NCBI GenBank assembly: GCA_001599755.1
Contig: BCHX01000005.1
Location: forward strand, 2,538,409 to 2,602,408
Reading direction: 5' to 3'
DNA from: Gliomastix tumulicola
Lineage: Eukaryota; Ascomycota; Sordariomycetes; Hypocreales; Bionectriaceae
DNA length: 64,000 nucleotides
Below are positions 10,801 to 20,864 of this stretch, piece by piece (position 1 is the stretch's first letter; every line of letters starts with the position of its first letter). The position numbers and the translations under genes are program-made. The notes under the pieces are model-generated. The model was not told the DNA's origin and searched no databases. It worked only from the letters and a program-made list of their open reading frames with translations.

Positions 10801-11292
10801 CTGGGTTGTCGAACTCGCCCCCGTCTTCGAAGATGTGGCCGCTCGGGTACGAGTAGGTCTTGCTTGGGACGCCGTTTCGGTTGGCTGCGTCGGCTCAGGC
10901 TGAGCAGCCTTTCTAGGACGGCCTCTGGTGGCTCTAGCCGGAGCGGGGGCGGCCACCGCTGGGGTGACTCGGGCGGCTGCTGGCTTCACAGTCCGCGTCG
11001 TGCGAGCGGCTCTAGTTGTCGGTGCTGATGACGCTGGCTCCTCCTCCGTAGAGGTTTTCTTTGGTCGTCCCCTCGTCGCTTTCTTGGGCGGCGAAGGCTT
11101 GTCCTCCGGCTCCAGATCGGCTTCGTCATCATCGGATCTCGTCTTTCGCTTCGCGGCTCGGGTGCTGGCACTGGCCGTCGGCGCAGACTTTGCCTTGACA
11201 GCTGCCGTCATGATCCTGGTCGTCTTGACAGCGCCGCCTGTGACTTTAGCAGCCGCCCTGGCGCGTGTGATGCGTTTGGGTGGTGAATCCAT
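7807..11292 (-). CDS. BRCT-domain nuclear protein with AT-hook motifs
   Basis: Single-exon gene; the ATG at 11292 (MDSPPKRITRA) gives 1161 residues. The ORF is open further upstream, but that part looks like leader. Most of the protein is charged and disordered. Two AT-hook cores (TRGRPKK near residue 74, TRGRPRK near 122) suggest minor-groove DNA binding. Many repeated SP(A/V)(K/R) motifs between about 270 and 470 look like CDK sites. A single BRCT fold lies at about 880-985: a VHVDVHTKEG start, GARCVKTWHW, ITHVVFKDGGKRTLEK, and a VSWVLDCERENEWLDE end with the conserved Trp. BRCT domains bind phosphopeptides in DNA damage and mitotic pathways. I do not recognise the orthologue; a microcephalin- or checkpoint-type scaffold is possible. 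Confidence 0.88.
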   Translation of the reverse strand: MDSPPKRITRARAAAKVTGGAVKTTRIMTAAVKAKSAPTASASTRAAKRKTRSDDDEADLEPEDKPSPPKKATRGRPKKTSTEEEPASSAPTTRAARTTRTVKPAAARVTPAVAAPAPARATRGRPRKAAQPEPTQPTETASQARPTRTRAATSSKTGASSTTQPTMKKSVKFQEPDKENVEPTSKKETVATGLRARPAKKRGPAPASKPSTQKPASGDKKPLSPKKVTQVLVCRDYESEDELAGSGYTPTVKQLQKSPVKPPSKCHTSLDSDEPQETDVADPDSTMQVNEAILNPPNLGLTSLASPARRMPASPFKDTMKSPARKIGPISFPGSALKSTNKVTGSEAPTPFKSSLLQSSAKRPPSPIKGLQLGLAQTSHQPQPGFKASLLQSPAKRAMPGLKPLLESRAAGSDHLQGSPRGRQDSNDPESAQKLRPSDKLLSEEDASNGMSEDEADELFMKPIAKIHFSGRLSAVLPRDADPDDDTDLFDDEEDSASISAAAPVMDQVVTESSEMPVNEPNGSPVSKDMNEASKSDIDEPIAEEIVVQTRGVTPTPSPVKSSKKSSNQVLAPESNPSFELREKDLEYGNGMDSDEDDDSHLQTMATPTTASLAVSQGNRRSTLGFTALAEQFGAWSATSPAKNPGGKMLGEPAAPLESVAQASKDAVPSMSPVDVNFFEDEMHVSYDGGRPEESEKTDQQEQLAGSEVEDPIFDDVMMVDEDIDLVNEANELSLMEPKVPSVQDDTLSDASQEYADENDIPVDPRMEEQRHAPVTPIRPVQQKYFHTTTKVPLKPAAEPTPSPLKKRSFSASRVAPKRPTASASGTGQLFRSPGKALGNRTTPTPVTPGGADASNADLLSTIGSPARTPRKDLNPALLRGAVVHVDVHTKEGADASGIFVELLTNMGARCVKTWHWNPDGSTNEESSSNKVGITHVVFKDGGKRTLEKVRRSNGVVQCVGVSWVLDCERENEWLDEAPYYFDTSLVPRGGARRRKSMEPKALANMNGTLVNNASKGQSTGGASDGQGWQSAPKTPRDRRQSTLWMHTPSDHSPEDDDIEWSQFILTPVPKTPAPEAVSRYAAELPETPDGSNGDDTEDSPTKQAVMTRTCPPKASSRLVLSKGPLSRDAEDHVMMRLMSARRKSLQFAPKIGSPLAKSWA

Positions 11293-12054
11293 GGTGTGGC
11301 TTGTAGGAAGTTCTGGCGATAGGATGCAGAATTGGGGGATTGTTTGGTGGAATCTAGGACATGTACCGGCTCGATGGGTGGTCAAATAGAGAAGTTGGCA
11401 TTGTCGGGCTGATGATAAAAGCTCGACGTCTTGCAATGCGTTGGTTGCTTGTAGCAAAGAGGCTGATGGTCGGTTGTTGACTATTATTGAGTAAGGTAGA
11501 GTCGACAATAGTGGGTTTTATTATGGCAGGACGTGTTTAGGTAGTGGTTGCTGGGGCAACTCGCGACCCCAAGTGATGCGTGAATCCATGGAGTAACAGA
11601 GTACATACCTCTCTTATCTCCACTTTTCTCCACCTCGCACCAACCTGAGGTGGCACTGGAAGGCTGGTGGTTCCAGCGTATCATCCATATTAGGAAAACT
11701 CTCACCGTCTCTTCCATTTGCTTCACCGTCTCGCCGTTGCGCTAACATCCGAGTTCCATTGCTCGTTGCTCGATTGGCTGTCAGCAAGGTTGAGTCATCT
11801 TCACAAGTATTTGAGAACCCCCCCCCTTTTTTTTTTTTTTAAACGGCACGTGCAGATACTCTCTTAGTTTTAACGTCTTTCGGTTGATGTATCTTAAGCA
11901 TGTATCCAAAGGGGCTGCGAAGAATAAAGGGATTCGCTAGCACTTGGTGGTATAATGACCTCTCCCTGCGCCGCATCAAGAGGCAAGAACAATACAAAAT
12001 GTCGGGTAAAGAAAACGTATGACGATATGGTGTTTGGCATCTCGACAACCATGA
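11293..12054. other. Intergenic between two minus-strand genes
   Basis: Promoter and leader of the BRCT gene plus the 3' flank of the caspase-like gene. A C-run followed by a T-run at about 11818-11841 is the only striking feature. Confidence 0.5.
11818..11841. repeat. Homopolymer C-run then T-run
   Basis: About 10 C followed by about 14 T (A-run then G-run on the minus strand). Length may be unreliable in the assembly. Confidence 0.8.
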
Positions 12055-14399
12055 CTATCTGGTTAGAGGACGGAACGGGCCTTCGATTTTTACGTCTCTG
12101 ACCCCTTCTGGCATAAGACGAAGCCATTCGTTCCAGCTGTCAAGGTCGACGTTGTCATCGTTCAGGCGGATCGACATGTGCAGCAACGGAAAATTGTCGT
12201 GCATACTGCTTCGAGAAGGGCTGTGCACTGCTGCTGGAGACAGAAAAATCGACGGCAACCTCGAGTTTCCCGACATCATGGTATGTAACGGTGCAGGAAA
12301 GCTCGAAACCACTTCTCGCTCCGGATTCCTATCTTGAACAATCTTGGCGTAGTTCGAGAAGAGAATCGAATGGAGCTCGGCGGCTGACAACGGGTTTGCT
12401 CGACTGGCGCGCGTTCGGAGGATATCCGCTAAGGCGAGGGTGAAGGAGCACCGCTCGAGGGCGACGTAGTTCTCAGTGGATGTCGAGGCAGCAATGAGTT
12501 CCAAAACCCCCCTTTGCCGCGCCATTTTCGCTGACGGGTAGTATGCCGCGTCCATGATAATGAGCGTGTCTGCGCACGCCTCCTCAAGGATCTGCTGTAT
12601 GCCGTTCCACCTGATATTCGATGCCTTGATTGGGTCTCTCGAACTGTCACGTTACCAGTCAGCCAAGTCATATAACCACAGCGTGCCGCCAATCGAGCAG
12701 GCAAATCTCACCTGGCAAGCACCATTTCTCTATTGCCATCCAGGTAGGTGTGGCCTACGTAGTACACAAGTTTCAGCACGTCGCGCTGGTCGTGCTCCTC
12801 GGCGAAGTCGTTCAGCTGCCGGGACAGCCACCGCCACGAACTTCGAGTGGCGTCCATGGAGGAGGGGATCGTCTGCACTTGGACAGTGTACCGGTATTGC
12901 TTGTCAAAAATCTCCGCCAGCTCTCTGACGGCATTATGCACAAGAGCAACGTCATCGTCCTCTTGCCAGAACAGAAGCAGAGCCTGGACAGCAGAATAAC
13001 GGTTGCGGTTCGAAGTTGTCAACATGCGAGCCGCACTGAGCTGGAGATCGTTTTTGAGCGTTTCGATGCCGGGTAACGAGAGAGACTTTTCCAGCCGTGG
13101 GCCTGACGGCAAAGGCGTCCGCTGACGGGCCTCGCTGAGTGAATGGCGTCCTACTGGGGGAAGGGATCCGATGCCAGAATCGATGTCCATTTCCTGTGTC
13201 TCGTTGGCGAAGACCGGCTGAGGAGTAGGCTGGGAAGCGGCTTGGTGAGCTGGCTGAGGAGCTGGCTGAGGAGCGGGCGGTGGCCCCGCCTGTGGCTGCG
13301 GCCCTGGCGATGGCCCCAGCTGTGGCCCTGGCGGTTGTGGTTGCACGGGGCTCATTGGGCGCACAGCCGCGGCGAGAGAAGGAGCTATATCTTGAATGGT
13401 CGGGCTGTGTGATCTGTGAAACTTCTGGACGACATCCTCCCAAGTCATGTTGTGATGGCTTGGGTGGCACTGTACGACGGTTGGTAAGTAAGTTAGTCGG
13501 CGGTGGTCTCTCCTTGGCCACGGGTCGCGGCTCTGGTTCGCAGCTTCGGGTTCGAAGGTCGAGGGCGAGACGGAGTCATGGCTAGGGGCGGGCGGACTCA
13601 CAGCCACTCTTCTTCGTCGGCAGTCATGGCACGCGCCGAGCTTTCTGATCAAGGCGGCCCGTTCTCTGGATTGCTGGGACAAAGGTCCGGTACGTCTCCT
13701 GCTGGTGCGACGGCTGTTAGAGACGTCGGTGCCATCCTTGAGGACAAAAATAGACTGGTGCTGTGTAGGAGAGGTGTCGGCACTGTACGATGTGTTGCTG
13801 GTCTCCGCGGAGCCCAGAGTGGCGCTGGTGGCCTGAGTTGACACGGACGAGTTGGTGTCCCTTCTTAGAGGAGGAGGAGTTGGTACCGGATGCTGGTGGT
13901 GGTGGTGGTGGTGATGGTGGTGAAAGAAATGGGAGGATGGAGAGGTACTAGAAGGAGTTGGCGTCAACTGACGGGTAACGGGTAACTCGTCTGGCCTCGG
14001 CAACGGCCCGGAGGGCGTTTTATGCAGGAGCGGAGGAGGAAGCGGCGGCGGCTGTGGTTGCAGCAGTGGTGGTTGTTGTTGGTGCGGCTGTTGCTGGTGC
14101 GGCTGATGCTGCTGCTGTTGGTGTTGCTGCTGCTGTTGGTGTTGCTGCTGCTGTTGCTGGGTTGCGAGGGCGGCGAGAGACTGCACCGGAGTGGCAGCCA
14201 GCAGCGGCGAGGTTGGCGAGCGCGGCGGGGGCAGAGACACGGGAGGAGGCGGCGCCGGAGCTGTAGCCGTGGCCGTAGCTGGAGCTGGAGCTGGAGCTGG
14301 AGCTGGAGCTGGAGCTGGAGCCGGCGTTGGCGAAGTGGGAGTCACGACAGAAGAGGACGGAGCTGCAGGGGCCTCGGCAAGGCTACGGACTGGGTTCAT
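12055..14399 (-). CDS. Unknown protein: Cys/Arg zinc-like motif plus caspase-like fold without catalytic Cys
   Basis: Exons 14399-13602, 13469-12712 and 12643-12055 (GT-AG introns) give 714 residues. Residues 1-200 are low complexity: (Ala-Pro) repeats, poly-Gln/His and a His run. At about 258-275 is the motif GACHDCRRRRVAC followed by HPSHHNMTW, created by splicing at intron 1; it resembles the first half of a Zn2Cys6 finger. A Pro/Gln-rich linker follows. Residues about 430-600 resemble a caspase/metacaspase p20 core: ALLLFWQEDDD strand, a helix, then KLVYYVGHT with the His in the catalytic position, and further on TLIIMDAAYYPS where active enzymes have D-x-C. The nucleophile is therefore Ala, which predicts a non-proteolytic pseudo-enzyme. 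The caspase relation is my inference from strand and motif spacing. Function unknown. Confidence 0.85.
13890..13922. repeat. Poly-His coding triplet run
   Basis: GTG/ATG-type triplets on the plus strand (CAC/CAT on minus) encode a run of about ten His residues in the caspase-like protein. Confidence 0.8.
14091..14161. repeat. Poly-Gln/His coding triplet repeat
   Basis: Interrupted CTG/TTG triplets on the plus strand, i.e. CAG/CAA on the coding strand, encode Q-rich blocks with single His interruptions. Likely length-variable between strains. Confidence 0.85.
14278..14320. repeat. GGAGCT hexanucleotide tandem repeat
   Basis: About seven copies of a six-base unit that encodes alternating Ala-Pro in the N-terminus of the caspase-like protein. 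The perfect copies suggest recent slippage. Confidence 0.9.
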
Positions 14400-17364
14400 G
14401 ATAGGCCAGAGGAGAAGGGCCCAGAGGAGGTCAGGAAGAAGTTAGGGGGGCGAGAAGAGGAGGAGGAGAGGGGGAACAGCAAGAGCAAGAATGAGGCTCA
14501 GATGCCCATTCTTGGCCAGAAAGAGCGACTGAAGATGACCGAGCCGAGGTCCCCCCTTAAGAATGCTGCGATGACAAGATGAACAAGATCTCAGCGGGAC
14601 AGGTACCGCTTTCTGTCTGATCTAAGCTAGAGGAGAACTTGTGTAAGTAGGCATTTGGGGAGTGCGGGAGTCAGTAGCATGTGCGTTTGCGCGTGTGAGG
14701 CGGCGGGCAGTCGAGCTCATACCTGAATACATGCTAGTGCTGCGTAGCTCGGGGTAGTAGTGAGGAGGGCGAGGCGAGCCAGACGAGGTCAGGTGAGAGC
14801 AGGGCAGCGCAAGGCAGAGCAAGACAAGGCAAGGCAGAGCAAGGCAAAGCAAAGCAGAGAGGTAAACTGAGGGCGAGATCAAGTGGTCCCCTGTCACCTG
14901 TGCTCGTCTGCTGGTGGTTCAAGTCGCCGAGTTTGGTGTGTGAATAATATGCGCGTGTGTATGAGAATGGGGGATGCCCCACCTCTACTGGTCGGGTTCG
15001 AGCACGGCGAAGGGACGGGCTGGAGGAGATGCAGCCACAGGGCAGAGCTGGCAGTACCCAAGAGAGGAGAGCGAGGGCAGGGAGGTGACAAAATAATGCG
15101 AGGACGGGGCCAGGGCGGCTGCGCGTCTGCAGCAGTCAGTGCGGGTGTGGCCTGTTGCAGTGGCCTGTTCCCGTGGCCAGAACGCGGCTCTTTGGTAGCT
15201 CTCCCGGCGACGATGAGATGAGACGGGTGCCACTGATGATCAGGCCAGATCAGGCCAGAACAATGCCAGTCCAGGGAGATCAGAGATCGCACCAACGGCA
15301 CAACAAGACTCGACAAGGCTCGGCTGGAAAATTGAAGTCGGGTCCCGATTCCAGCCAGGCAGGTAAGGGAGGTCATGTACAGGTACTATCCTTTTTTCCT
15401 TGGACCTTGGACGAAATTGGGCCAAAGAGGAAAGAATGAGGGGTGGTGAGTTCTACTGTAGGTAGGTGGTAACTCGAGGGGTGGACTTGCCATTGGGCAT
15501 CGCGGGTCCCGGTTCCAGCAGCCAGCCAATCCAGCGAATCCCGTCTGGCTGCAGTTTTTTTGGTGGTTTTTTTTACAGCGAGAGGGCTGGTGCTCTGCTG
15601 TCGCTGGCCGGCCTGATCTGCTGCTGAGGCAAGGTGAGGGCGGAGGACGAGCCAGCCATTCATCGTCTCTACCCGTCTCTCCGCCTGGCGCTTCTGCACT
15701 GTCTGCAGTGGCGGGCTCCCTCCCCCACTTGCTCTTTCTCCTTCACCCGGTGTGGAGTGCGCCTTCCCTGGAGAGGGAATTTTGCAATTTGGTTCAGGTT
15801 CAGGCTCGCCATCCGTCCACACCACTCCCGAGGCTTACATACCCGGGCTATCCCCTTTGTGCGATTCCCTCCAGCGCCCGCCCTGCCATGCAACTCTATC
15901 TAGGTCAAACCGTCTTCATTTCGGTCATGCCTCTGTTATTAGCCACGGGCTCTCGGTTGAGCGAGGCCCTCACCTTGTCGTTCCTACAGCTAATATCTCG
16001 CGCATACATAAGGCCAGCTTACCTGGACCGGGGGTGTCCAAGTCCCTCCTCAGTCCCCTCTTCGGGCTCCGAAGCTTCTTGGTACCTTACCCTATACAAT
16101 CTTCCTACGACTAACCTACCCGTCAGTACTATCTACACGCCCAGCTAACTCAACTGAGAGAGGTCGCGTGGAAGGCGATTCCGTCCATTCACCGGTGGTG
16201 AGTGGAAGCGGACCAACACGATGAAAGGTAATAGAATACCGTAAGAGAGCAGCCGCTCATGCCCTCCATCCCAGGCTAAAAATACAACCTCGATCTCAGC
16301 AGCATGAAGAGGGCGGGATTTTTTTGAGATTTTTTTTTCCTGTGGCGCGAGAGGCGCTTCCCAGTTCAGCTCTTACACGGGTGGAGGTGGAACCGTCCAG
16401 CCTATGAGAACCTGAGGCCCTGACCTTGTGTGCAACCACATCACGGATCTCATCACGCTGGGCATTCTGCATCTGCATCTGCACCTGGGCATCCGCGTGC
16501 CCTGCCTCGGGTGTGGGAGCATCCCGCACCACCAGAACAGTCATCATGACCTCGTTCTCCTAGGGTCGTGGTCTCGGCACTTGGCCACGGCGGCGCCTGC
16601 TGGCACTGCTGGCACTGCTGGCACGGGCTGGTCACGATGCTTGACCGGGTTGGATTGGACCGCCCCCGAGCAGCCAGGTCAGATAGCGGAACGGTTCCCC
16701 CCTCACCAATTGTGCCACCTACTCACTTGAGCTTGGTCTTGGCCCTAGGTCTCGCTCTGCAGCTGCTGGCGCGCGCGTACGGTGGCCGGGCAGTGGCCGG
16801 ACGGTGGCCGGTCGGGACGACACAGTCACTGAAGCTGCTGCTGCTGCTACTACTGCAGTATTAGTGGCGCTGTTGGTTTCAGCAGGTGTGAAACATGCAG
16901 CAGAGCTAAGGCACGCACGTCCCGTCCTGCTCCATAATTTCCCTCGATGCCCCCCTGCACACCGAGAACTTGAGAACTTGAAGTCGGCTTCTGTCGGCCA
17001 AAATATCGCGGCAACGTTACCTAACCTAACGCGGGTGATGGGGTGCAAACACATGTACCTTTACCCCTTTACCTTACAGATGGATGCCGCTGCCTGTGCC
17101 TCAAGGCCTTGTCGACATCACATCACACACTCATACATACATAATACATTTCTCCGTACATGCCCAAGGTGGCCCAGTCTTGGCGGAATCGGCCATCCCG
17201 TCTGGCTGCTCGACTGCCCTGGTCCTTCCTCCCCCTCCATTTTCCAAGGAAAGGCCCGTGGACAAGTGGCGCCATAAAACTGCTTGCGGGGTTGACAAGC
17301 ATCAACATGCAGCTCGAGCGGCTCAGACCCTGGCCGTCCACTGTTGCTCATTGACACACTCTTT
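14400..17364. other. Long gene-poor region (about 3 kb)
   Basis: No ORF here has family similarity, splice logic or domain content that I can recognise. The region contains the promoter of the caspase-like gene, a degenerate GCAAG/GCAGA tandem tract at about 14800-14865, T-runs near 15555-15580 and 16320-16340, and repeated GGCACTGCT/CTGCTGCTG short units near 16600-16860. It could hold a long leader with upstream introns, a noncoding RNA, or regulatory DNA. Confidence 0.5.
14800..14865. repeat. Degenerate GCAAG/GCAGA pentamer-like tandem tract
   Basis: Successive units such as GGCAGAGCAAG and GGCAAAGCAAAGC recur with small variations over about 65 bases upstream of the caspase-like gene. 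Confidence 0.7.
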
Positions 17365-20300
17365 TCAGCCTTTGCTGAACCCGACGGTATCGAATCCTCC
17401 CTCGCTGTTTCTCCGAAACCCGATCTTATCTCTGTGGTCGTCGATGAGCCTTGCCCATTCTAGAAGTAGCCTGAAGAGATACACCTCCATGTCCCTCTCG
17501 CCCAGCGCCTTGTCTGCCCATTTCTGCCCTTGCTGTGCGATCCATTCCGCGTCAGCCAGCTTTCCTTTCATGCCCGTGTCCCGTCCGTTAATCTTAGGAC
17601 GACTCTCCGTGCCGGTGAAGTAGAGGTACGTCGAATGCAACGCCTGGTATCGTGGGTCGATAGGGACGAAATGGAGCCATGGCTGGATGCGTTCCGTGTA
17701 CCACGTCCGGAAGATGCTAGAGACGAAAGGCACGCTGTTGGAGCGGAGTGTTCTCACCAGCTCCGTCGGAGGGCCGTCGTCCTCATCAAGAAGGAGGACG
17801 TATCGATACTCCAGCGGCTCTTGGTTGCTCCCTGGTCGCGAGCTGTACGCTTGTCGGATCAAGTTGCACTCCTGGCTTTCGCATGCTGGGACGTCCTCAA
17901 TCTCGATGCTGAAGGGCGCAACGCCGTTCGCCTCCCCAGCCCCAACTCGCTCGTGCGCAAATGTTTCTGCGCTTCCGCCAACTGGGAGAACAACTACCAC
18001 CTCATCGTGGACCCCGGGATCCTCCAACAGGTGAAGTAACCGGAGCTTGTGGTTTCCACGTAGATATTCATCATCGATACCATCCCTCCCAAGGCTACCC
18101 CTCCAGAATAGGGTATCATATCTGCGGGAGAATTGCCACTTGATGTCTGGATCCCCGCCTTTCATCATCCGAGGCAGTGGCATCAAAATATCGCTAAAGG
18201 AGTCTGTTTTGGCAAGGCTAAATAGCGGGAGAAGCTCCCGGACGGGCGGCTGCCGAGGGCTGCTCAGGTATAAACCGTGCAGGTGTTTAAGGTCAGACTG
18301 AGCACATGTCTCGATGGCAGCCTTCCAACTGGTCAGAAGAGACCCTTCAGAGTGAGACTCTGTGCAGGCGGGGCAGAACTGAGCATTGCTCCATTGGGGC
18401 ATTGCTCGTGCTCGAGCAAACGGCGAGCAACCCTCCACTTGCATCTGGCGGTACTCATTCGGCGTGATGGTTTCTCGACCTGACTGGTCTCCAACATTGC
18501 TGTCCCTGTCTTCTAGTGAGGAGAGAGTTGAGTTCTGCGTAGCCATCTTTGACCTCTTGGAAAAGAGATTGACCACAGAACCAAGACTGCTGTGGTGACC
18601 CGACTGCACTGTGTCCCAGGACGGGAGGACCCGTGGTGATGGGCCAAGATTGATGGGTAGTGTCATGTCTGGCAGGTGCTTTGAGAACTTGCTGATCATG
18701 CCAACAAGGTCTTTAAGATCATTCTTCGTCCGCTCGTCGCTGACAACGCCGTGACCGACCTTCCCTTCCTTGATATGGATAGTTAGAACGTCTGGCAACG
18801 CGGCCATCATCTCTGCACCTTCCCTGAGTGTCTCGGGCTTGAGGTTCCAGAAGTTGGCAAGATCGCTGTCGATCTGCTGGAAGTCATCAATAACGACTGT
18901 CTCTTTGGCGTAGTCGTACCATTCAGAAANCCCCGGCGGTGCAGCCTTGCCCGGGTGGCGCTCCTCATAAGTTGCGACCGCCACGGGCAAGCTTTCACTC
19001 ATCTGAGCGTTCCTAAGCCATCTGTCATGTGTAATATGACTTCTGTATATGATGTTGCTGAGAGGATGCCTCTTGGTGTAGGCTTGGGGACGATGGGCGG
19101 ATGTGTAGATAGTAGCACCAAATGTAACGCCAAGCAACAACAGGGTAAGCAATATTCGTCGCAGGAAAAAGAGATACTTGGTGTCATGAAAATAAAGAAA
19201 AGATATGGCACCCCCGGAGACCAGCCACAAGGGTGTCAGAATGGCTCCGGAGTAAAAGTGCAGCCAGTCGCCCCAAGAGAAGATCTGCTTCATGCAGCTC
19301 CCGACTGCAAGGACAACGGTGATGGCGCTAGATGGGAGCAATGGCGATGTATTACAAACCCATGACGCCGTAGATATCATGCATATGGAAAAGGCGACAC
19401 TGTCAATGATTATGTCGAGGCCGTACAGCGGGCCCGACCCTATCTCAGATTGGTTCTGATATCCAAGAAAGGCGGAGCTACTGAGCCAGAGAACTCCTGT
19501 TGATAGCGAGGACATTGTAAGGCCAGTTCCAAGGGCATGGAGTCTTGTCTTTGTCGTTCTTGACCAAGTCAGGACCCGCCATGTAAAGACGATGATGACA
19601 GCATCTAAAACAAGCCCAATGAGCTGCAAGAAAAGAACTCTTGACCGGCTATCGACGAGATCGAAGCAAAAGTAGCTTGGAGTAATCAGGCGATCGGGCG
19701 ACAGAAAAGCCCCCAAGGACATGACAAGAACACTGAAGCCTGCCAGTGTCATCTTGACGCGAGGTCCACTGAACCAATCGTACAGGTCATCGAAAACGCT
19801 TCTCCAGGGGTCATCAGGGTCCTCTGGTGCTGGGAAAGTCCACTTGCGGCGTGAGGCAAATATCTCGTAGCAAAAGAGAAGTGTGCAGAGAAAAGACTGC
19901 GAGCATTAGCATAGGAAGACTCAATGGTGACCAATAGGATGGATGGATGCCTTACCTCGATCCCAAGGGTCGAGCATTGCCGCAGAGCGTTCACGCGGTA
20001 GAAAACTTCTAGCCGAATGACCACACAAGATACTACTAATGGTAGGAAGTAGCGCTTTGGCCGATCCGGCATGCTGACGGTGGCCCGACTGGACTCAACT
20101 TCGTGGTCCAGCTGGCTCAGAAGACCGCCTTGCTCGGAGGCCAGCGAGTGGCTAGCGTATCGCTCATTTGCATAGGGAATCCATCTTGACAGAGAGCTTG
20201 CCAGGAAACAGATGATGCCCGACAGTAATAGTACCAGGATTGAAGACAACCTCGGCCGCCCTGGTCGTTAGTTAGCATTTAGATAAACCATGAGGATTTC

Positions 20301-20486
20301 GGGCTAGCAGAACGTAGACCCGGGGTTTTGGCACCGTACCAGTCAAAGAGTGACGCTCTAAGGATTCTAAGATATAAATTAAAGACCCGGCGGAGCTGGA
20401 ATCTAGTGAGTAAAAGCCATCCATCATATTTCAGGGCGAGAATCTTACCAGACAGCCGCAAGGTGGACAGACTTGAAGCCAGCCAT
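17365..20486 (-). CDS. GT90 / CAP10-like glycosyltransferase, multi-pass N-terminus
   Basis: Model: exons 20486-20449, 20395-20340, 20260-19956 and 19896-17365, all GT-AG, 976 residues. The small first two exons (MAGFKSVHLAAV, then CSAGSLIYILESLERH) are inferred from frame and splice sites. The N-terminal third has about eight to nine hydrophobic segments (for example SSILVLLLSGIICFLASSL and RRILLTLLLLGVTFGATIY). The C-terminal part has CAP10/GT90 marks: RRYDTLFWRGSLGRDG near residue 730, YRYVLLLDEDDGPPTELVR near 830, SNSVPFVSS, and WLHFVPIDPRYQ near 875. CAP10-type enzymes add xylose or related sugars to glycans in the Golgi; substrate here is unknown. One ambiguous base (N) at 18930 makes one residue undetermined but does not break the frame. 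Divergent from PFA4. Confidence 0.88.
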
Positions 20487-20864
20487 GTCCAAATGAATTT
20501 CTCCGCGTCGCCGCCTCACACCAAGTTTCTCATCGTCGGAACCAATCTGATTTGGGAGTGTAGGCCTCTGTCCATATCTCGGCTGTATCGATAGTGCAGA
20601 CTGAGATGATGACAGGTAGGAAGCTGGGTCCTTTGAAAGTCAAGACGTTGAACATGAATCTCACTTCCTCCTTTCTTACATAAACACATCCCTGTTTAAG
20701 AGTGGGGTCTGGGTGCAGGGCAGGCAGTGGGTCTCAGGGTCAGAAGTGGACTCTTTGCTCAACAGCAGCATGATCTCAAATACGAGTGCTCATGCGATTA
20801 CTACTCTTTCTTACCTACACAATGCGTTGCAAATATCCTTTTTGGAGAGCAGCCTGACGCCAAT
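20487..20864. promoter_or_regulatory. Divergent upstream region of GT90 and PFA4 genes
   Basis: 378 bases between two divergent start codons. The PFA4 frame is open upstream to an ATG at 20727, so part may be translated or be leader. No clear TATA box. Confidence 0.5.

Noticed and set aside
10928..11389. Plus-strand ORF over the N-terminus of the BRCT gene
   Set aside because: Antisense of an Ala/Thr/Arg-rich coding region; no independent support.
14894..15376. Minus-strand ORF of 160 codons
   Set aside because: No domain, no splice logic, Leu/Pro/Ser/Arg-rich as expected from random sequence of this composition.
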